From positions 3,720,001-3,784,000 of the forward strand of contig NZ_CP109078.1 in the NCBI RefSeq assembly GCF_035917455.1: a stretch of DNA of 64,000 nucleotides, given 5' to 3'. The stretch comes from Micromonospora sp. NBC_01796. GTDB taxonomy: Bacteria > Actinomycetota > Actinomycetes > Mycobacteriales > Micromonosporaceae. A model generated the notes under the pieces. That model ran no database searches and was not told the DNA's origin. It was given only the letters and a program-made list of their open reading frames with translations. Shown one piece after another: positions 8,297 through 16,048 of the stretch. The position numbers and the translations under genes were made by a program. Numbering within the stretch: the first letter of the stretch is position 1; every line of letters starts with the position of its first letter.

Positions 8297-8773
8297 GTGG
8301 CGCACATCCCCATCAACCACCCGGCGCGCACGCTCTACCGGGTCATTTCCGGGCTCGTCGGCCTCTACATCCTGATTTTCGGGATCTTCGGGATCGTCGA
8401 GACCGCCGGCGAGTCGCTCTTCGCCCGAGAAGGCAACTACGCCCTCGGTCTGCGTACCAACCTGGCGTTCTCGCTGGTGTCGGTGGCCTTCGGGATCGTG
8501 ATCATGATCGGCGCATCCCTGCGGGGCAACCTCGGCCACTTCATGAACCTGACCGCCGGGGTGGTCTTCCTGGTCGTCGGACTGGTCATGCTCAGCGTGC
8601 TCCAGACCGACGCGAACATCCTCAACTTCTCCGTCGCCACCGTCGTGGTGTCGCTGATCTTCGGCCTGATCACGCTCGCCACCGGTCTCTACGACAAGAT
8701 CGGACCACCGGAGCGCGCAGCGGCGGAAAGCCGATACCGGCGCGCCGCCTCCCCGGACAGCCAGCCCGGCTGA
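8297..8773 (+). CDS. DUF4383 four-helix membrane protein (copy 2)
   Basis: 158 aa paralogue of the preceding gene. It starts at GTG 8297 (ribosome binding site GGGAGGAG at 8283-8290) and opens with HIPINHPARTLYRVISGLVG. The same four-helix pattern follows, with LQTDANILNFSVATVV matching the IRTDANYLNFSIAGVV of copy 1. It has a longer hydrophilic C-terminus (about 25 residues, Arg/Ala/Pro-rich). Its own dyad and ribosome binding site suggest independent control. Function unknown. Confidence 0.9.
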   Translation: MAHIPINHPARTLYRVISGLVGLYILIFGIFGIVETAGESLFAREGNYALGLRTNLAFSLVSVAFGIVIMIGASLRGNLGHFMNLTAGVVFLVVGLVMLSVLQTDANILNFSVATVVVSLIFGLITLATGLYDKIGPPERAAAESRYRRAASPDSQPG

Positions 8774-8806
8774 CCCCGGCGACAACCGTCCCGCCGACCG
8801 CCGGGC

Positions 8807-9493
8807 TCAACGCCCCCGGCCGGTCAGCAGGGTCGGCTTCGCCTCCAGGTGGGACAGCCCGTGCCAGGCCAGGTTGACCAGGTGCGCGGCCACCGTCTCC
8901 TTGCGCGGCTTGCGTACCTCCAGCCACCACCGACCGGTCAGGGCCACCATGCCGACCAGCGCCTGCGCGTACAGCTCGGCCAGCTTCGGGTCAAAACCAC
9001 GGCTGGAGAACTCCGCACCCAGGATGTGTTCCACCTGGTGCGCGACGTCGTTGAGCACGCTGCTGAAGTTCCCGGTCGCCGACATCACCGGCGACTCGCG
9101 TACCAGCACCCGGAACCCGCTGGTCTCCTCCTCGATGTAACTCAGCAGCGCCAGCGCGGCCTGCTCCAGCAACTCGCGGGGATGACCGGCGGTCAGCGCG
9201 GCGGCCACCCGGTCCAGCAGGGCCCGGACCTCCCGGTCGACCACAACCGCGTAGAGGCCTTCCTTGCCGCCGAAGTGCTCGTAGATCACCGGCTTCGACA
9301 CCTTGGCCCGCGACGCCACCTCCTCTATGGAGGTGGCGTCGAAACCCCGCTCGGCGAAGATCTGCCGCCCGATGGCGATCAGTTGCTCGCGGCGCTGCGC
9401 CGCTGACATCCGTACCCGGGAAGATGGTTTGGTCGGCGCCGCCGGCGGTCGCCCACGCCCGCTGCCCCCGCTGCTGCTCGGGCTCTCTGTCAC
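8807..9493 (-). CDS. TetR-family repressor linked to the desaturase
   Basis: About 228 aa. The N-terminal TetR HTH reads RREQLIAIGRQIFAERGFDATSIEEVASRAKVSKPVIYEHFGGKEGL, preceded by a 30-residue Ser/Gly/Pro-rich tail; an all-alpha ligand domain follows. GTG 9493 is chosen because an AGGA-like site lies 8 bases upstream; an in-frame start at 9526 would add 11 residues. It lies directly downstream of the acyl-CoA desaturase on the same strand, so the two are probably one operon. It most likely autoregulates this operon through the repeat array before the desaturase and senses an acyl ligand; that is inference from position. Confidence 0.9.
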   Translation of the reverse strand: MTESPSSSGGSGRGRPPAAPTKPSSRVRMSAAQRREQLIAIGRQIFAERGFDATSIEEVASRAKVSKPVIYEHFGGKEGLYAVVVDREVRALLDRVAAALTAGHPRELLEQAALALLSYIEEETSGFRVLVRESPVMSATGNFSSVLNDVAHQVEHILGAEFSSRGFDPKLAELYAQALVGMVALTGRWWLEVRKPRKETVAAHLVNLAWHGLSHLEAKPTLLTGRGR

Positions 9494-9545
9494 CCGGCCA
9501 TCCTGCCAGGTGGCGGCTTCCGGCACGGTGCCCGGCGCGGCGCGG

Positions 9546-10517
9546 TCACTGTGGCGCGGCCGGTTTCACCAGTTTCGCCGCGATCCGCTCCGGCTTCGGC
9601 CACCGTACGTCGAACGCCGCACCGGTCTTTTCGAAGATCCAGATCACCCGTGCCGAAATGTCCACCTGACCGCGCAGCACCCCGTGCCGGGCGCAGGTCG
9701 GGTCGGCGTGGTGCAGGTTGTGCCAGCTCTCGCCGAAGGAGAGGATCGCGAGCGGCCAGAAGTTCGACGCCTTGTCACCCTGGCGCACCTCGAACGGGCG
9801 CTCCCCGTAGACGTGGCAGACCGAGTTGATCGACCAGGTCACGTGGTGCAGCAGCCCGACCCGGACCAGACCGGCCCAGAAGAACGCGGTCAGCGCGCCC
9901 TGCCAGGACCAGGTGACCAGGCCACCGATGGCGGCCGGGGCGAGCAGCGAGATGCCCACCAGCAGCGGGAAGAGGCGGTCGACCCGGCTGATGTCCTTGT
10001 CCGCCAGCAGGTCCGGGGCGAACCGTTCGCGGTTGGACAGCTCGCGGTGGAACAGCCAGCCCATGTGGGCGAAGAAGAGACCCTTGGTCAGACCCCAGAC
10101 GCTCTCGCCGAACCGCCACGGCGAGTGCGGGTCGCCCTCCACGTCGGAGAAGGCGTGATGGCGGCGGTGGTCGGCCACCCACTGGGTGATGTTGCCCTGG
10201 ACCGCGAACGAACCCGCGACCGCCAGGGTGACCCGCAGCCACCGCTTGGCCTTGAACGAGCCGTGGGTGAAGTAGCGGTGGAAGCCGACCGTGATCCCGA
10301 TCCCGGCGACCACGTACCAGACCGCGGCGATCGCGACGTCGGTCCAGGTCAGCCAACCGCCCCAGGCCACCGGAACGGCGGCGATCAGGGCGATGAACGG
10401 CACGATCACAAAGGACCAGAGGGCGATCAGGATGCCCGTCTGCTGCTTACCTTCGGTGAGCGGCTTCGGGCCCTTTTCGGTGGCTTCCGTGGGCGGTCCG
10501 GTCAGGGTGGTCGACAT
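9546..10517 (-). CDS. Membrane fatty-acid/acyl-CoA desaturase
   Basis: 323 aa di-iron desaturase of the stearoyl-CoA delta-9 type, embedded in the membrane. All three histidine boxes are present: HRYFTH (HX4H, about residue 81), HRRHH (about 117) and HNLHH near residue 265. Four hydrophobic helices lie around the boxes (for example GILIALWSFVIVPFIALIAA and VAIAAVWYVVAGIGIT). The product would introduce a double bond into saturated acyl chains to keep the membrane fluid. It heads an operon with a TetR gene 50 bases downstream, and a tandem repeat array lies upstream of its ATG. Confidence 0.93.
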   Translation of the reverse strand: MSTTLTGPPTEATEKGPKPLTEGKQQTGILIALWSFVIVPFIALIAAVPVAWGGWLTWTDVAIAAVWYVVAGIGITVGFHRYFTHGSFKAKRWLRVTLAVAGSFAVQGNITQWVADHRRHHAFSDVEGDPHSPWRFGESVWGLTKGLFFAHMGWLFHRELSNRERFAPDLLADKDISRVDRLFPLLVGISLLAPAAIGGLVTWSWQGALTAFFWAGLVRVGLLHHVTWSINSVCHVYGERPFEVRQGDKASNFWPLAILSFGESWHNLHHADPTCARHGVLRGQVDISARVIWIFEKTGAAFDVRWPKPERIAAKLVKPAAPQ

Positions 10518-10562
10518 GGCACCTCGCTGGGCGGAGACGGGGACGAGATCGGTAACTTACGC

Positions 10563-10592
10563 CTACGTCACCGTAACCTACGCTCCCGTAAC
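10563..10592 (-). promoter_or_regulatory. Two abutting 15-bp operator-like repeats before the desaturase
   Basis: On the + strand CTACGTCACCGTAAC (10563-10577) is followed immediately by CTACGCTCCCGTAAC (10578-10592), 12 of 15 identical. Each is an imperfect palindrome (CTACG...CGTAA). A further GTAAC half-site lies at 10552-10556. They precede the desaturase start at 10517, a plausible TetR operator array. Confidence 0.55.
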
Positions 10593-10630
10593 TCGCCATG
10601 GGTGCGTTCCTGGCAGTTCCCTACGGGGTC

Positions 10631-10660
10631 TTGACGAAACCTGTCGTACATGCGTACTAA
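10631..10660 (+). promoter_or_regulatory. Sigma-70-like promoter for the HTH protein gene
   Basis: TTGACG (10631-10636) and TACTAA (10655-10660) are 18 bases apart. The predicted start of transcription falls at about 10667-10671, at the ATG, so the message would be leaderless. Confidence 0.6.
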
Positions 10661-10670
10661 CTTGCTGCTC

Positions 10671-11537
10671 ATGACCGACAATCTCGCCGCCGAGGCCCGG
10701 CGGCTGCGTACCGTCGAGGGCCTTTCCGTGGCCCAGATCCGGGCCCGCCTGGGCATCGGCAAAGACCGGCTGTACGGGCTGCTGCGCGGTGTCCCGGCAC
10801 CGGAGTGGACCCGACGGCCGAACGCCAAGGACGAGTTGCGCGACCGGGCGGTGCGGTTGCGGGAGGATGGCTGGTCGGTCACCGACATCGCCACCGAACT
10901 CGGCGTCGCCAAGTCCACCGCCTACCAGTGGGTCCGCCACCTGCCGCTCGACCCTGATTCGCCGCAGGTGAAGGAGCGGCATGCGGGGGCGAACCTGCTC
11001 CGGGCGACGAAGGCGGAGCGGCGGCGGGATGCGGTTGCGGACCAGGAGGACGCGCTGCGCCTGCGGGCGCAGCAGTGGACCGGTGACCTCAACCTGCGCG
11101 AGCTGATGCTGGTCGGCGCGATCATGTACTGGTGTGAGGGTGCCAAGAACAAGCCCCACCGTAAGCAGTACGAACTGGCCTTCGTGAACAGCGATCCTCG
11201 GCTGGTGGAACTCTTCCTGCGGTTCGTGGAGGCGACCGGGAGGAGCCGGGCCGAGTTGCGTTACCGGCTCAGCATCCACGAGACCGCGGACGTGGCCGCC
11301 GCGGGCCGGTGGTGGGCCGAGCGGCTGGGGATCGAGCAGGCGTTGTTCGGGGCGCCACAGATCAAGCGGCACAAGCCAAAGACGAACAGGCGCAACACCG
11401 GCGCCGACTACCACGGCTGTCTGGTCGTCCGGGTGCCGCGGGCGCGGGAACTATATGTGTGGATCGAAGGACTGACAGCTGGCACTGTGGCTGGAGTGAC
11501 GCCCGCTGGCTTCACCCGAGAGGTGGCCTCGGGTTAG
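10671..11537 (+). CDS. Double-HTH protein with C-terminal homing-endonuclease-like region
   Basis: 288 aa from ATG 10671, chosen because the promoter leaves no room for a leader; ATG 10650 would add 7 residues and lie within the -10 spacing. Two Hin/Tc3-like HTH segments are visible: EARRLRTVEGLSVAQIRARL (about 6-25) and DRAVRLREDGWSVTDIATEL (about 59-78). Residues 140-265 contain MYWCEGAKN and FVNSDPRLVELFLRFVE followed by basic LFGAPQIKRHKPKTNRR. This pattern is shared by many uncharacterised actinobacterial proteins and is reminiscent of a single LAGLIDADG-like core. It sits just upstream of tRNA-Gln. Regulator or DNA-processing enzyme: undecided. Confidence 0.7.
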   Translation: MTDNLAAEARRLRTVEGLSVAQIRARLGIGKDRLYGLLRGVPAPEWTRRPNAKDELRDRAVRLREDGWSVTDIATELGVAKSTAYQWVRHLPLDPDSPQVKERHAGANLLRATKAERRRDAVADQEDALRLRAQQWTGDLNLRELMLVGAIMYWCEGAKNKPHRKQYELAFVNSDPRLVELFLRFVEATGRSRAELRYRLSIHETADVAAAGRWWAERLGIEQALFGAPQIKRHKPKTNRRNTGADYHGCLVVRVPRARELYVWIEGLTAGTVAGVTPAGFTREVASG

Positions 11538-11540
11538 GCT
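11535..11540 (+). promoter_or_regulatory. -10 element TAGGCT for tRNA-Gln
   Basis: TAGGCT overlaps the stop of the upstream gene and lies 13 bases before the mature tRNA 5' end, leaving a short leader for RNase P. Confidence 0.5.
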
Positions 11541-11553
11541 GAACGAGTCACGA

Positions 11554-11625
11554 TCGGCCGTGGTGTAATTGGCAACACGTCGCCCTTTGGAGGCGATTTT
11601 CTAGGTTCGAGTCCTAGCGGCCGAG
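11554..11625 (+). tRNA. tRNA-Gln (anticodon UUG)
   Basis: A 72-nt cloverleaf folds by eye. The acceptor arms TCGGCCG (11554-11560) and CGGCCGA (11618-11624) pair, with discriminator G 11625. The anticodon stem is TCGCC/GGCGA around the loop CTTTGGA, with anticodon TTG for the Gln codon CAA. The T arm is CTAGG-TTCGAGT-CCTAG. CCA is not encoded. It lies between the HTH gene and glmU. Confidence 0.95.
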
Positions 11626-11688
11626 CTGTTCCCTTAGTCCGTTTTGTTCGGTTCAAGGGAACCCCGCGACCGGTTCCGGTGGCGCGGC

Positions 11689-11694
11689 TAGCAT
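11689..11694 (+). promoter_or_regulatory. -10 element TAGCAT before glmU
   Basis: TAGCAT predicts a transcript starting near 11701, with a leader of about 35 nt containing GGGAG before the glmU GTG. The -35 is not clear. Confidence 0.35.
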
Positions 11695-11734
11695 GGGGCC
11701 GCAGACTGCCAACCGTTCTGACGGGAGCTCCCTC

Positions 11735-13273
11735 GTGTCCCAGCCCCGCGTCCGCACCGTAGTCGTCCTCGCCGCAGGCGAGGGCAAGCGGATGAAGTCG
11801 GCACTGCCCAAGGTGTTGCACCCACTGCTCGGCCGTACGTTGGTCGGTCATGTGCTGGCCGCCGCCGCGCCGTTGGCCCCGGACCACACCCTGGTCGTGG
11901 TCGGACACGGCGCCGACCAGGTCACCGGGCACCTCGCCGAGGTCGCCCCCGACGCCAACGCGGTCCTCCAGGCCGAGCAGCGTGGCACCGGGCACGCCGT
12001 CCGGATCGCCCTCGACGCCGCCCCCGACCGGGCCGGCACCGTGATCGTGATCAACGGCGACGCCCCCCTGCTCCGGCCGGAGACCGTGGCCGCGCTGGTC
12101 GAGGCGCACGAGACGGCCGGTGCCGCGGCCACCGTGCTCGCCGCCGAGGTGCCCGACCCGACCGGCCTGGGCCGGATCGTCCGGGACGAGGTCGGGCGAC
12201 TGGAGCAGATCGTGGAGGAGCGCGACGCGACCCCCGCGCAGCGCGCCATCCGGGAGATCAACGCCGGCATCTATGCCTTCGACGCGGCCCGGCTGCGGGA
12301 CACGCTCGGCAAGCTGTCCACCGACAACGACCAGGGCGAGGAATACCTCACCGACGTCTTCGGGCTGTTCGCCGCCACCGGTGAGCCGGTGGTCGTGCAC
12401 GTCGCCGCGGACGCCACCGAGACCCTCGGGTGCAACGACCGGGTCGAGCTGGCCGCGCTGCGGCAACTGCTGCGCGACCGGGTGAACACCGGCTGGATGC
12501 GTGCCGGGGTGACCCTGCTCGATCCCGCCACCACCTGGATCGACGTCACGGTGACCCTCGACCGGGACGCGGTGGTGGACCAGAACACCCAGCTGCGCGG
12601 TGCGACCTCGGTCGGCACCGGTGCGGTTGTCGGCCCGGACGTGACGCTGATCGACACGAGCGTCGGCGCCGGTGCGACCGTACTGCGCAGCCACGCGGTG
12701 AGCGCGGTGATCGGTGACCGGGCGAGCGTGGGACCGTACGCCTACCTGCGGCCGGACGCCCGGCTTGCCGAACAGGCCAAGGTGGGTACGTTCGTGGAGG
12801 TGAAGAACTCCGAGGTCGGCGCGGGCGCCAAGGTGCCGCACCTGTCGTACGTGGGTGACGCCACCATCGGTGCCAGGGCCAACATCGGCGCGGCGACGAT
12901 CTTCGTCAACTACGACGGGGTGGCCAAGCACCGCACCACGGTCGGCGAGGCGGCCTTCGTCGGTTGCGACACGACCCTGATCGCCCCGGTCGAGGTCGGC
13001 GCGGGTGCGTACGTGGCGGCCGGCAGCGCGATCGACTCCGACGTGCCCCCGGGCGCGCTCGGGGTGGCCCGTGGCCGGCAGCGCAACATCGAGGGTTGGG
13101 TGGCCCGTCGACGGGCCGGTACCCGGTCGGCGGAGGCGGCGGAACGGGCCCAGGCCGCAGCGGCGGAACGCGCACTGTCCGGTGCCGACGGCGCAAGCCA
13201 GGGTGAGGCAATCCACGCGGCGGCCGATGCGGGTGGCGTCGGCCCGGCCAAGGGAGATACTGCAACCGAATAG
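11735..13273 (+). CDS. glmU: Bifunctional GlcNAc-1-P uridyltransferase / glucosamine-1-P acetyltransferase GlmU
   Basis: 512 aa cytosolic enzyme making UDP-GlcNAc for peptidoglycan. The N-terminal uridyltransferase has LAAGEGKRMKSALPKVLHPL (about 9-28) and INGDAPLLRPE. After the linker at about 235-260 the C-terminal left-handed beta-helix shows hexapeptide repeats (VGTGAVVGPDVTLIDTSVGAG) and the catalytic region KVPHLSYVGDATIG...NIGAATIFVNYDG. A 60-residue Ala/Arg-rich tail ends the protein. GTG 11735 is favoured by GGGAG at 11723-11727. The next gene, prs, follows after 49 bases, as in many bacteria, suggesting a glmU-prs operon that supplies UDP-sugar and PRPP. Confidence 0.96.
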   Translation: MSQPRVRTVVVLAAGEGKRMKSALPKVLHPLLGRTLVGHVLAAAAPLAPDHTLVVVGHGADQVTGHLAEVAPDANAVLQAEQRGTGHAVRIALDAAPDRAGTVIVINGDAPLLRPETVAALVEAHETAGAAATVLAAEVPDPTGLGRIVRDEVGRLEQIVEERDATPAQRAIREINAGIYAFDAARLRDTLGKLSTDNDQGEEYLTDVFGLFAATGEPVVVHVAADATETLGCNDRVELAALRQLLRDRVNTGWMRAGVTLLDPATTWIDVTVTLDRDAVVDQNTQLRGATSVGTGAVVGPDVTLIDTSVGAGATVLRSHAVSAVIGDRASVGPYAYLRPDARLAEQAKVGTFVEVKNSEVGAGAKVPHLSYVGDATIGARANIGAATIFVNYDGVAKHRTTVGEAAFVGCDTTLIAPVEVGAGAYVAAGSAIDSDVPPGALGVARGRQRNIEGWVARRRAGTRSAEAAERAQAAAAERALSGADGASQGEAIHAAADAGGVGPAKGDTATE

Positions 13274-13322
13274 TCCCTGGTCCACCGCCGGGAACCACCG
13301 ACCAACGGGAGCAGACGAGCCG

Positions 13323-14303
13323 ATGGGCAGCATCGTCGCCGAAAACCGCAAGAGCCTGATGCTCTTCTCCGGGCGGGGCTTCCCGGAGTTGGCGAAGGAG
13401 ATCGGCGAGGTACTCGGAGTGGCGCCCACGCCCTCCGATTCGTACGAGTTCGCCAACGGCGAGATCTTCGTACGGTTCAAGGAATCGGTACGTGGTTCGG
13501 ACGCCTTTGTCGTCCAGTCCGTCACGCACGGGGTGAACCGGTGGGTGATGGAGACGCTGATCATGGTCGACGCGCTGAAGCGCGGTTCGGCCAAGCGGAT
13601 CACCGTGGTCCTGCCGTTCTATCCGTACGCGCGGCAGGACAAGAAGCACCGGGGGCGGGAGCCGATCTCGGCCCGGCTGGTGGCGGACCTGCTCAAGACC
13701 GCGGGTGCGAACCGGATCCTCACCGTCGACCTGCACACCGCACAGATCCAGGGTTTCTTCGACGGGCCGGTGGATCACCTGTTCGCGATGGACATCCTGG
13801 CCGAGTACGTCGAGCGCCAGTACGCCGGGCGGCCGATGACGGTGGTCGCGCCGGACTCCGGCCGGGTACGGGTCGCCGAGCGGTGGACGGACCGGTTGGG
13901 TGGTTGCCCGCTGGCGTTCATCCACAAGACCCGTGATCCGATGAAGCCGAACCAGGTGGTGGCGAACCGGGTCGTCGGTGACGTGGAGGACCGGGTCTGC
14001 CTGATCGTGGACGACATGATCGACACCGGTGGGACGATCCGCAAGGCGGCGGACATCCTGTACGACTCGGGCGCCTCGGACGTGATCGTCGCCTCGACCC
14101 ACGCGCTGCTGTCCGACCCGGCGACCGAGCGGTTGAAGAACAGCCGGATCAGCGAGGTGATCGTCACCAACACGCTGCCGCTGCCGGCGGAGAAGCAGTT
14201 GGACAAGATCACCGTACTGTCGATCGCTCCGCTGTTGGCCCGGGCGATCCGCGAGGTGTTCGACGACGGCTCGGTGACCACGCTGTTCGGTGGTCTGAGC
14301 TAG
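13323..14303 (+). CDS. prs: Ribose-phosphate pyrophosphokinase (PRPP synthase)
   Basis: 326 aa class I PRPP synthetase; it transfers pyrophosphate from ATP to ribose 5-phosphate, feeding purine, pyrimidine, His, Trp and NAD synthesis. Visible: the N-terminal SLMLFSGRGFPELAKEI, the flexible-loop segment YPYARQDKKHRGREPISARL, the metal-binding VDLHTAQIQGFFD, and the PRPP-binding LIVDDMIDTGGT near residue 224. The ATG at 13323 fits the family N-terminus. The frame is open upstream, but that sequence is glmU in another frame. Confidence 0.97.
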   Translation: MGSIVAENRKSLMLFSGRGFPELAKEIGEVLGVAPTPSDSYEFANGEIFVRFKESVRGSDAFVVQSVTHGVNRWVMETLIMVDALKRGSAKRITVVLPFYPYARQDKKHRGREPISARLVADLLKTAGANRILTVDLHTAQIQGFFDGPVDHLFAMDILAEYVERQYAGRPMTVVAPDSGRVRVAERWTDRLGGCPLAFIHKTRDPMKPNQVVANRVVGDVEDRVCLIVDDMIDTGGTIRKAADILYDSGASDVIVASTHALLSDPATERLKNSRISEVIVTNTLPLPAEKQLDKITVLSIAPLLARAIREVFDDGSVTTLFGGLS

Positions 14304-14387
14304 GCCGGATCCGGTCCGCGCCGGTGCTCGTCAGGGCGTCGGCGCGGTTACCCGGGGTACCGCCTGAATGCTTTGCTCGACCTCGGG

Positions 14388-14393
14388 TAGGAT
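14388..14393 (+). promoter_or_regulatory. -10 element TAGGAT upstream of rplY
   Basis: TAGGAT lies 177 bases before the rplY start in the 266-base prs-rplY gap. With no -35 match at 17 bases it is a modest candidate. It would give a leader of about 170 nt in which I recognise no known riboregulator. Confidence 0.3.
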
Positions 14394-14569
14394 AGTGCGG
14401 TTGCCACGGCGAGGGTGCCCAGCGGGCCGCTGACAGAAGCGCCGCACGGAGGTTCCGTCATCGACGCGGTGCTCCGGGCAGTGCTCTGCACGCAAGAGCC
14501 CCAGCGAGCCCCTCGCCCCAGCACCGCCAGCCGACGTTCCGCCGTAGCGACGATATCAGGAGTTTCCCC

Positions 14570-15256
14570 GTGTCCGAGGTAAAGATCAGCGCCGAGCCCC
14601 GTACCGAGTTCGGCAAGGGTGGTGCCCGTCGTACCCGTCGGGCAGGCAAGGTGCCAGCCGTGCTGTATGGCCACGGTGAGGCCCCCAAGCACATCGCGCT
14701 TCCCGCGCGTGAGTTCGCCGCGGCGATCCGCCGTGGCGGCGCGAACCAGCTCTTCGCCATCGACGTGAGCGACGGCACCCAGGCGCTCGCCCTGCCGAAG
14801 GCGATCCAGCGTGACCCGATCAAGGACACCTTCGAGCACATCGACCTGCTCCTGGTCCGCCGGGGCGAGAAGGTCACCGTGGAAATCCCGGTGCAGCTCG
14901 TCGGCGAGGCGGCCCGCGACACCCTGGTCATGCCGCAGATCGACACGCTCTCGGTGAGCGCCGACGCGACCCGCCTCCCGGACCACCTCGACCTCTCGAT
15001 CGAGGGACTGGGTGCCGGCTCGCAGATCACCGCCGGTGACGTGAAGCTGCCCGAGGGCGTCGAGCTGATCGCCGACCCGGAGCAGGTGCTCGTGGTGATC
15101 ACCGGTGCGCCGACCGCCGAGCAGCTCGAGGCCGAGGGTGCCGGGGTTGTCGAGGAGGCGCCGGCCGAGGAAGCCGAGGAGGCTGCCGAGGGCGAGGAAG
15201 CCGCCGAGGGCGGGACCGCCGAGGCGAACGAGGCCGAGGCTCCGGCCCAAGCCTGA
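14570..15256 (+). CDS. rplY: 50S ribosomal protein L25, general stress protein Ctc type
   Basis: 228 aa, the long two-domain (TL5/Ctc) form that binds 5S rRNA. The N-terminal L25 beta-barrel begins KISAEPRTEFGKGGARRTRRAGKVPAVLYGHG; the second domain (about 95-185) includes VEIPVQLVGEAARDTLVMPQ. The last 40 residues are a Glu/Ala-rich acidic tail (EEAPAEEAEEAAEGEEAAEG). The start is GTG 14570, with CAGGAG 8-9 bases upstream. A strong hairpin follows the stop and separates it from pth. Confidence 0.95.
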   Translation: MSEVKISAEPRTEFGKGGARRTRRAGKVPAVLYGHGEAPKHIALPAREFAAAIRRGGANQLFAIDVSDGTQALALPKAIQRDPIKDTFEHIDLLLVRRGEKVTVEIPVQLVGEAARDTLVMPQIDTLSVSADATRLPDHLDLSIEGLGAGSQITAGDVKLPEGVELIADPEQVLVVITGAPTAEQLEAEGAGVVEEAPAEEAEEAAEGEEAAEGGTAEANEAEAPAQA

Positions 15257-15270
15257 TCGATGTCGTGACG

Positions 15271-15301
15271 CAGGCGCCCCCGACGAGGTCGGGGGCGCCT
15301 G
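15271..15301 (+). terminator. Perfect 14-bp stem terminator after rplY
   Basis: CAGGCGCCCCCGAC (15271-15284) and GTCGGGGGCGCCTG (15288-15301) are exactly complementary around the loop GAG. It sits 15 bases after the rplY stop; TTCC follows instead of a long T run. Confidence 0.8.
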
Positions 15302-15333
15302 TTCCGTACTGCTGACACGCAGGGGAGACGGGT

Positions 15334-15924
15334 GTGGCGGACGAGGCGGAGCCGTGGCTGGTCGCCGGGCTGGGCAACCCCGGCCGGGAGTACGCGGGTA
15401 ACCGGCACAACGTCGGGTTCATGGTCGCCGACCTGATCGCTTCCCGGATCGGGGCGAAGTTCGGCCGGCACAAGCGGGCGGTCGCCGATGTCGCCGAGGG
15501 GCGGCTGGGCTTCGGCGGTCCGAAGCTGGTGCTGGCGAAGCCGCTGACGTACATGAATCTTTCCGGTGGTCCGGTGGTGGCACTGGCGCAGTTCTACAAG
15601 GTGCCGGCGGTGCAGGTGATCGCGGTCCACGACGAGCTGGACATTCCGTACGGGCAGCTCCGGGTGAAGGTCGGTGGCGGCGAGGGCGGTCACAACGGGC
15701 TCCGGTCGATGTCGAAGTCGCTGGCGACGAAGGACTACGTCCGGGTACGGGTCGGCGTCGGGCGACCGCCGGGGCGGCAGGATCCGGCGGACTACGTGCT
15801 CTCGGACTTCTCTGCCGTGGAGCGCAAGGAGCTGGACTTTCTGGTCGATCGGGCGGCCGATGTGGTGGAGTCGGTCATCCTCCGGGGAGTGGAGTGGACG
15901 CAAAACGCGTACCACAGCGCCTGA
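15334..15924 (+). CDS. pth: Peptidyl-tRNA hydrolase
   Basis: 196 aa. It cleaves the ester bond of peptidyl-tRNAs released from stalled ribosomes. Visible: [23 protein letters not shown] with the catalytic His of [17 protein letters not shown] with the conserved Asn, [27 protein letters not shown] with the conserved Asp and Asn, and [15 protein letters not shown]. The start is GTG 15334, after GGGGAGAC. Length and motif order are normal. rplY-pth adjacency is typical in actinobacteria. Confidence 0.97.
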   Translation: MADEAEPWLVAGLGNPGREYAGNRHNVGFMVADLIASRIGAKFGRHKRAVADVAEGRLGFGGPKLVLAKPLTYMNLSGGPVVALAQFYKVPAVQVIAVHDELDIPYGQLRVKVGGGEGGHNGLRSMSKSLATKDYVRVRVGVGRPPGRQDPADYVLSDFSAVERKELDFLVDRAADVVESVILRGVEWTQNAYHSA

Positions 15925-15994
15925 CCACCACGAGGTCGGCGGTAGTGTGCCGCAGAGGGTGGGGAGGCGGGTTCCGTCAGCGAGGAGGCGGTCA

Positions 15995-16048
15995 GTGATC
16001 GTGTGTGTTGTGGTTCTCGAGGCCGCCCTGACTCCGGGAGTCCGCTGA
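15995..16048 (+). CDS. 17-aa upstream ORF coupled to the cys operon
   Basis: GTG 15995 has a strong ribosome binding site (GAGGAGG, 15982-15988, 6 bases upstream) and opens a 17-codon frame, VIVCVVVLEAALTPGVR. It ends at TGA 16046-16048, which overlaps the cysQ ATG (16048-16050) as TGATG. It contains one Cys codon at position 4. Cysteine-responsive leader peptides are known before sulfur genes in mycobacteria, usually with several adjacent Cys codons, so an attenuator role here is only suggested. Translational coupling to cysQ is the firmer reading. Confidence 0.45.
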   Translation: MIVCVVVLEAALTPGVR

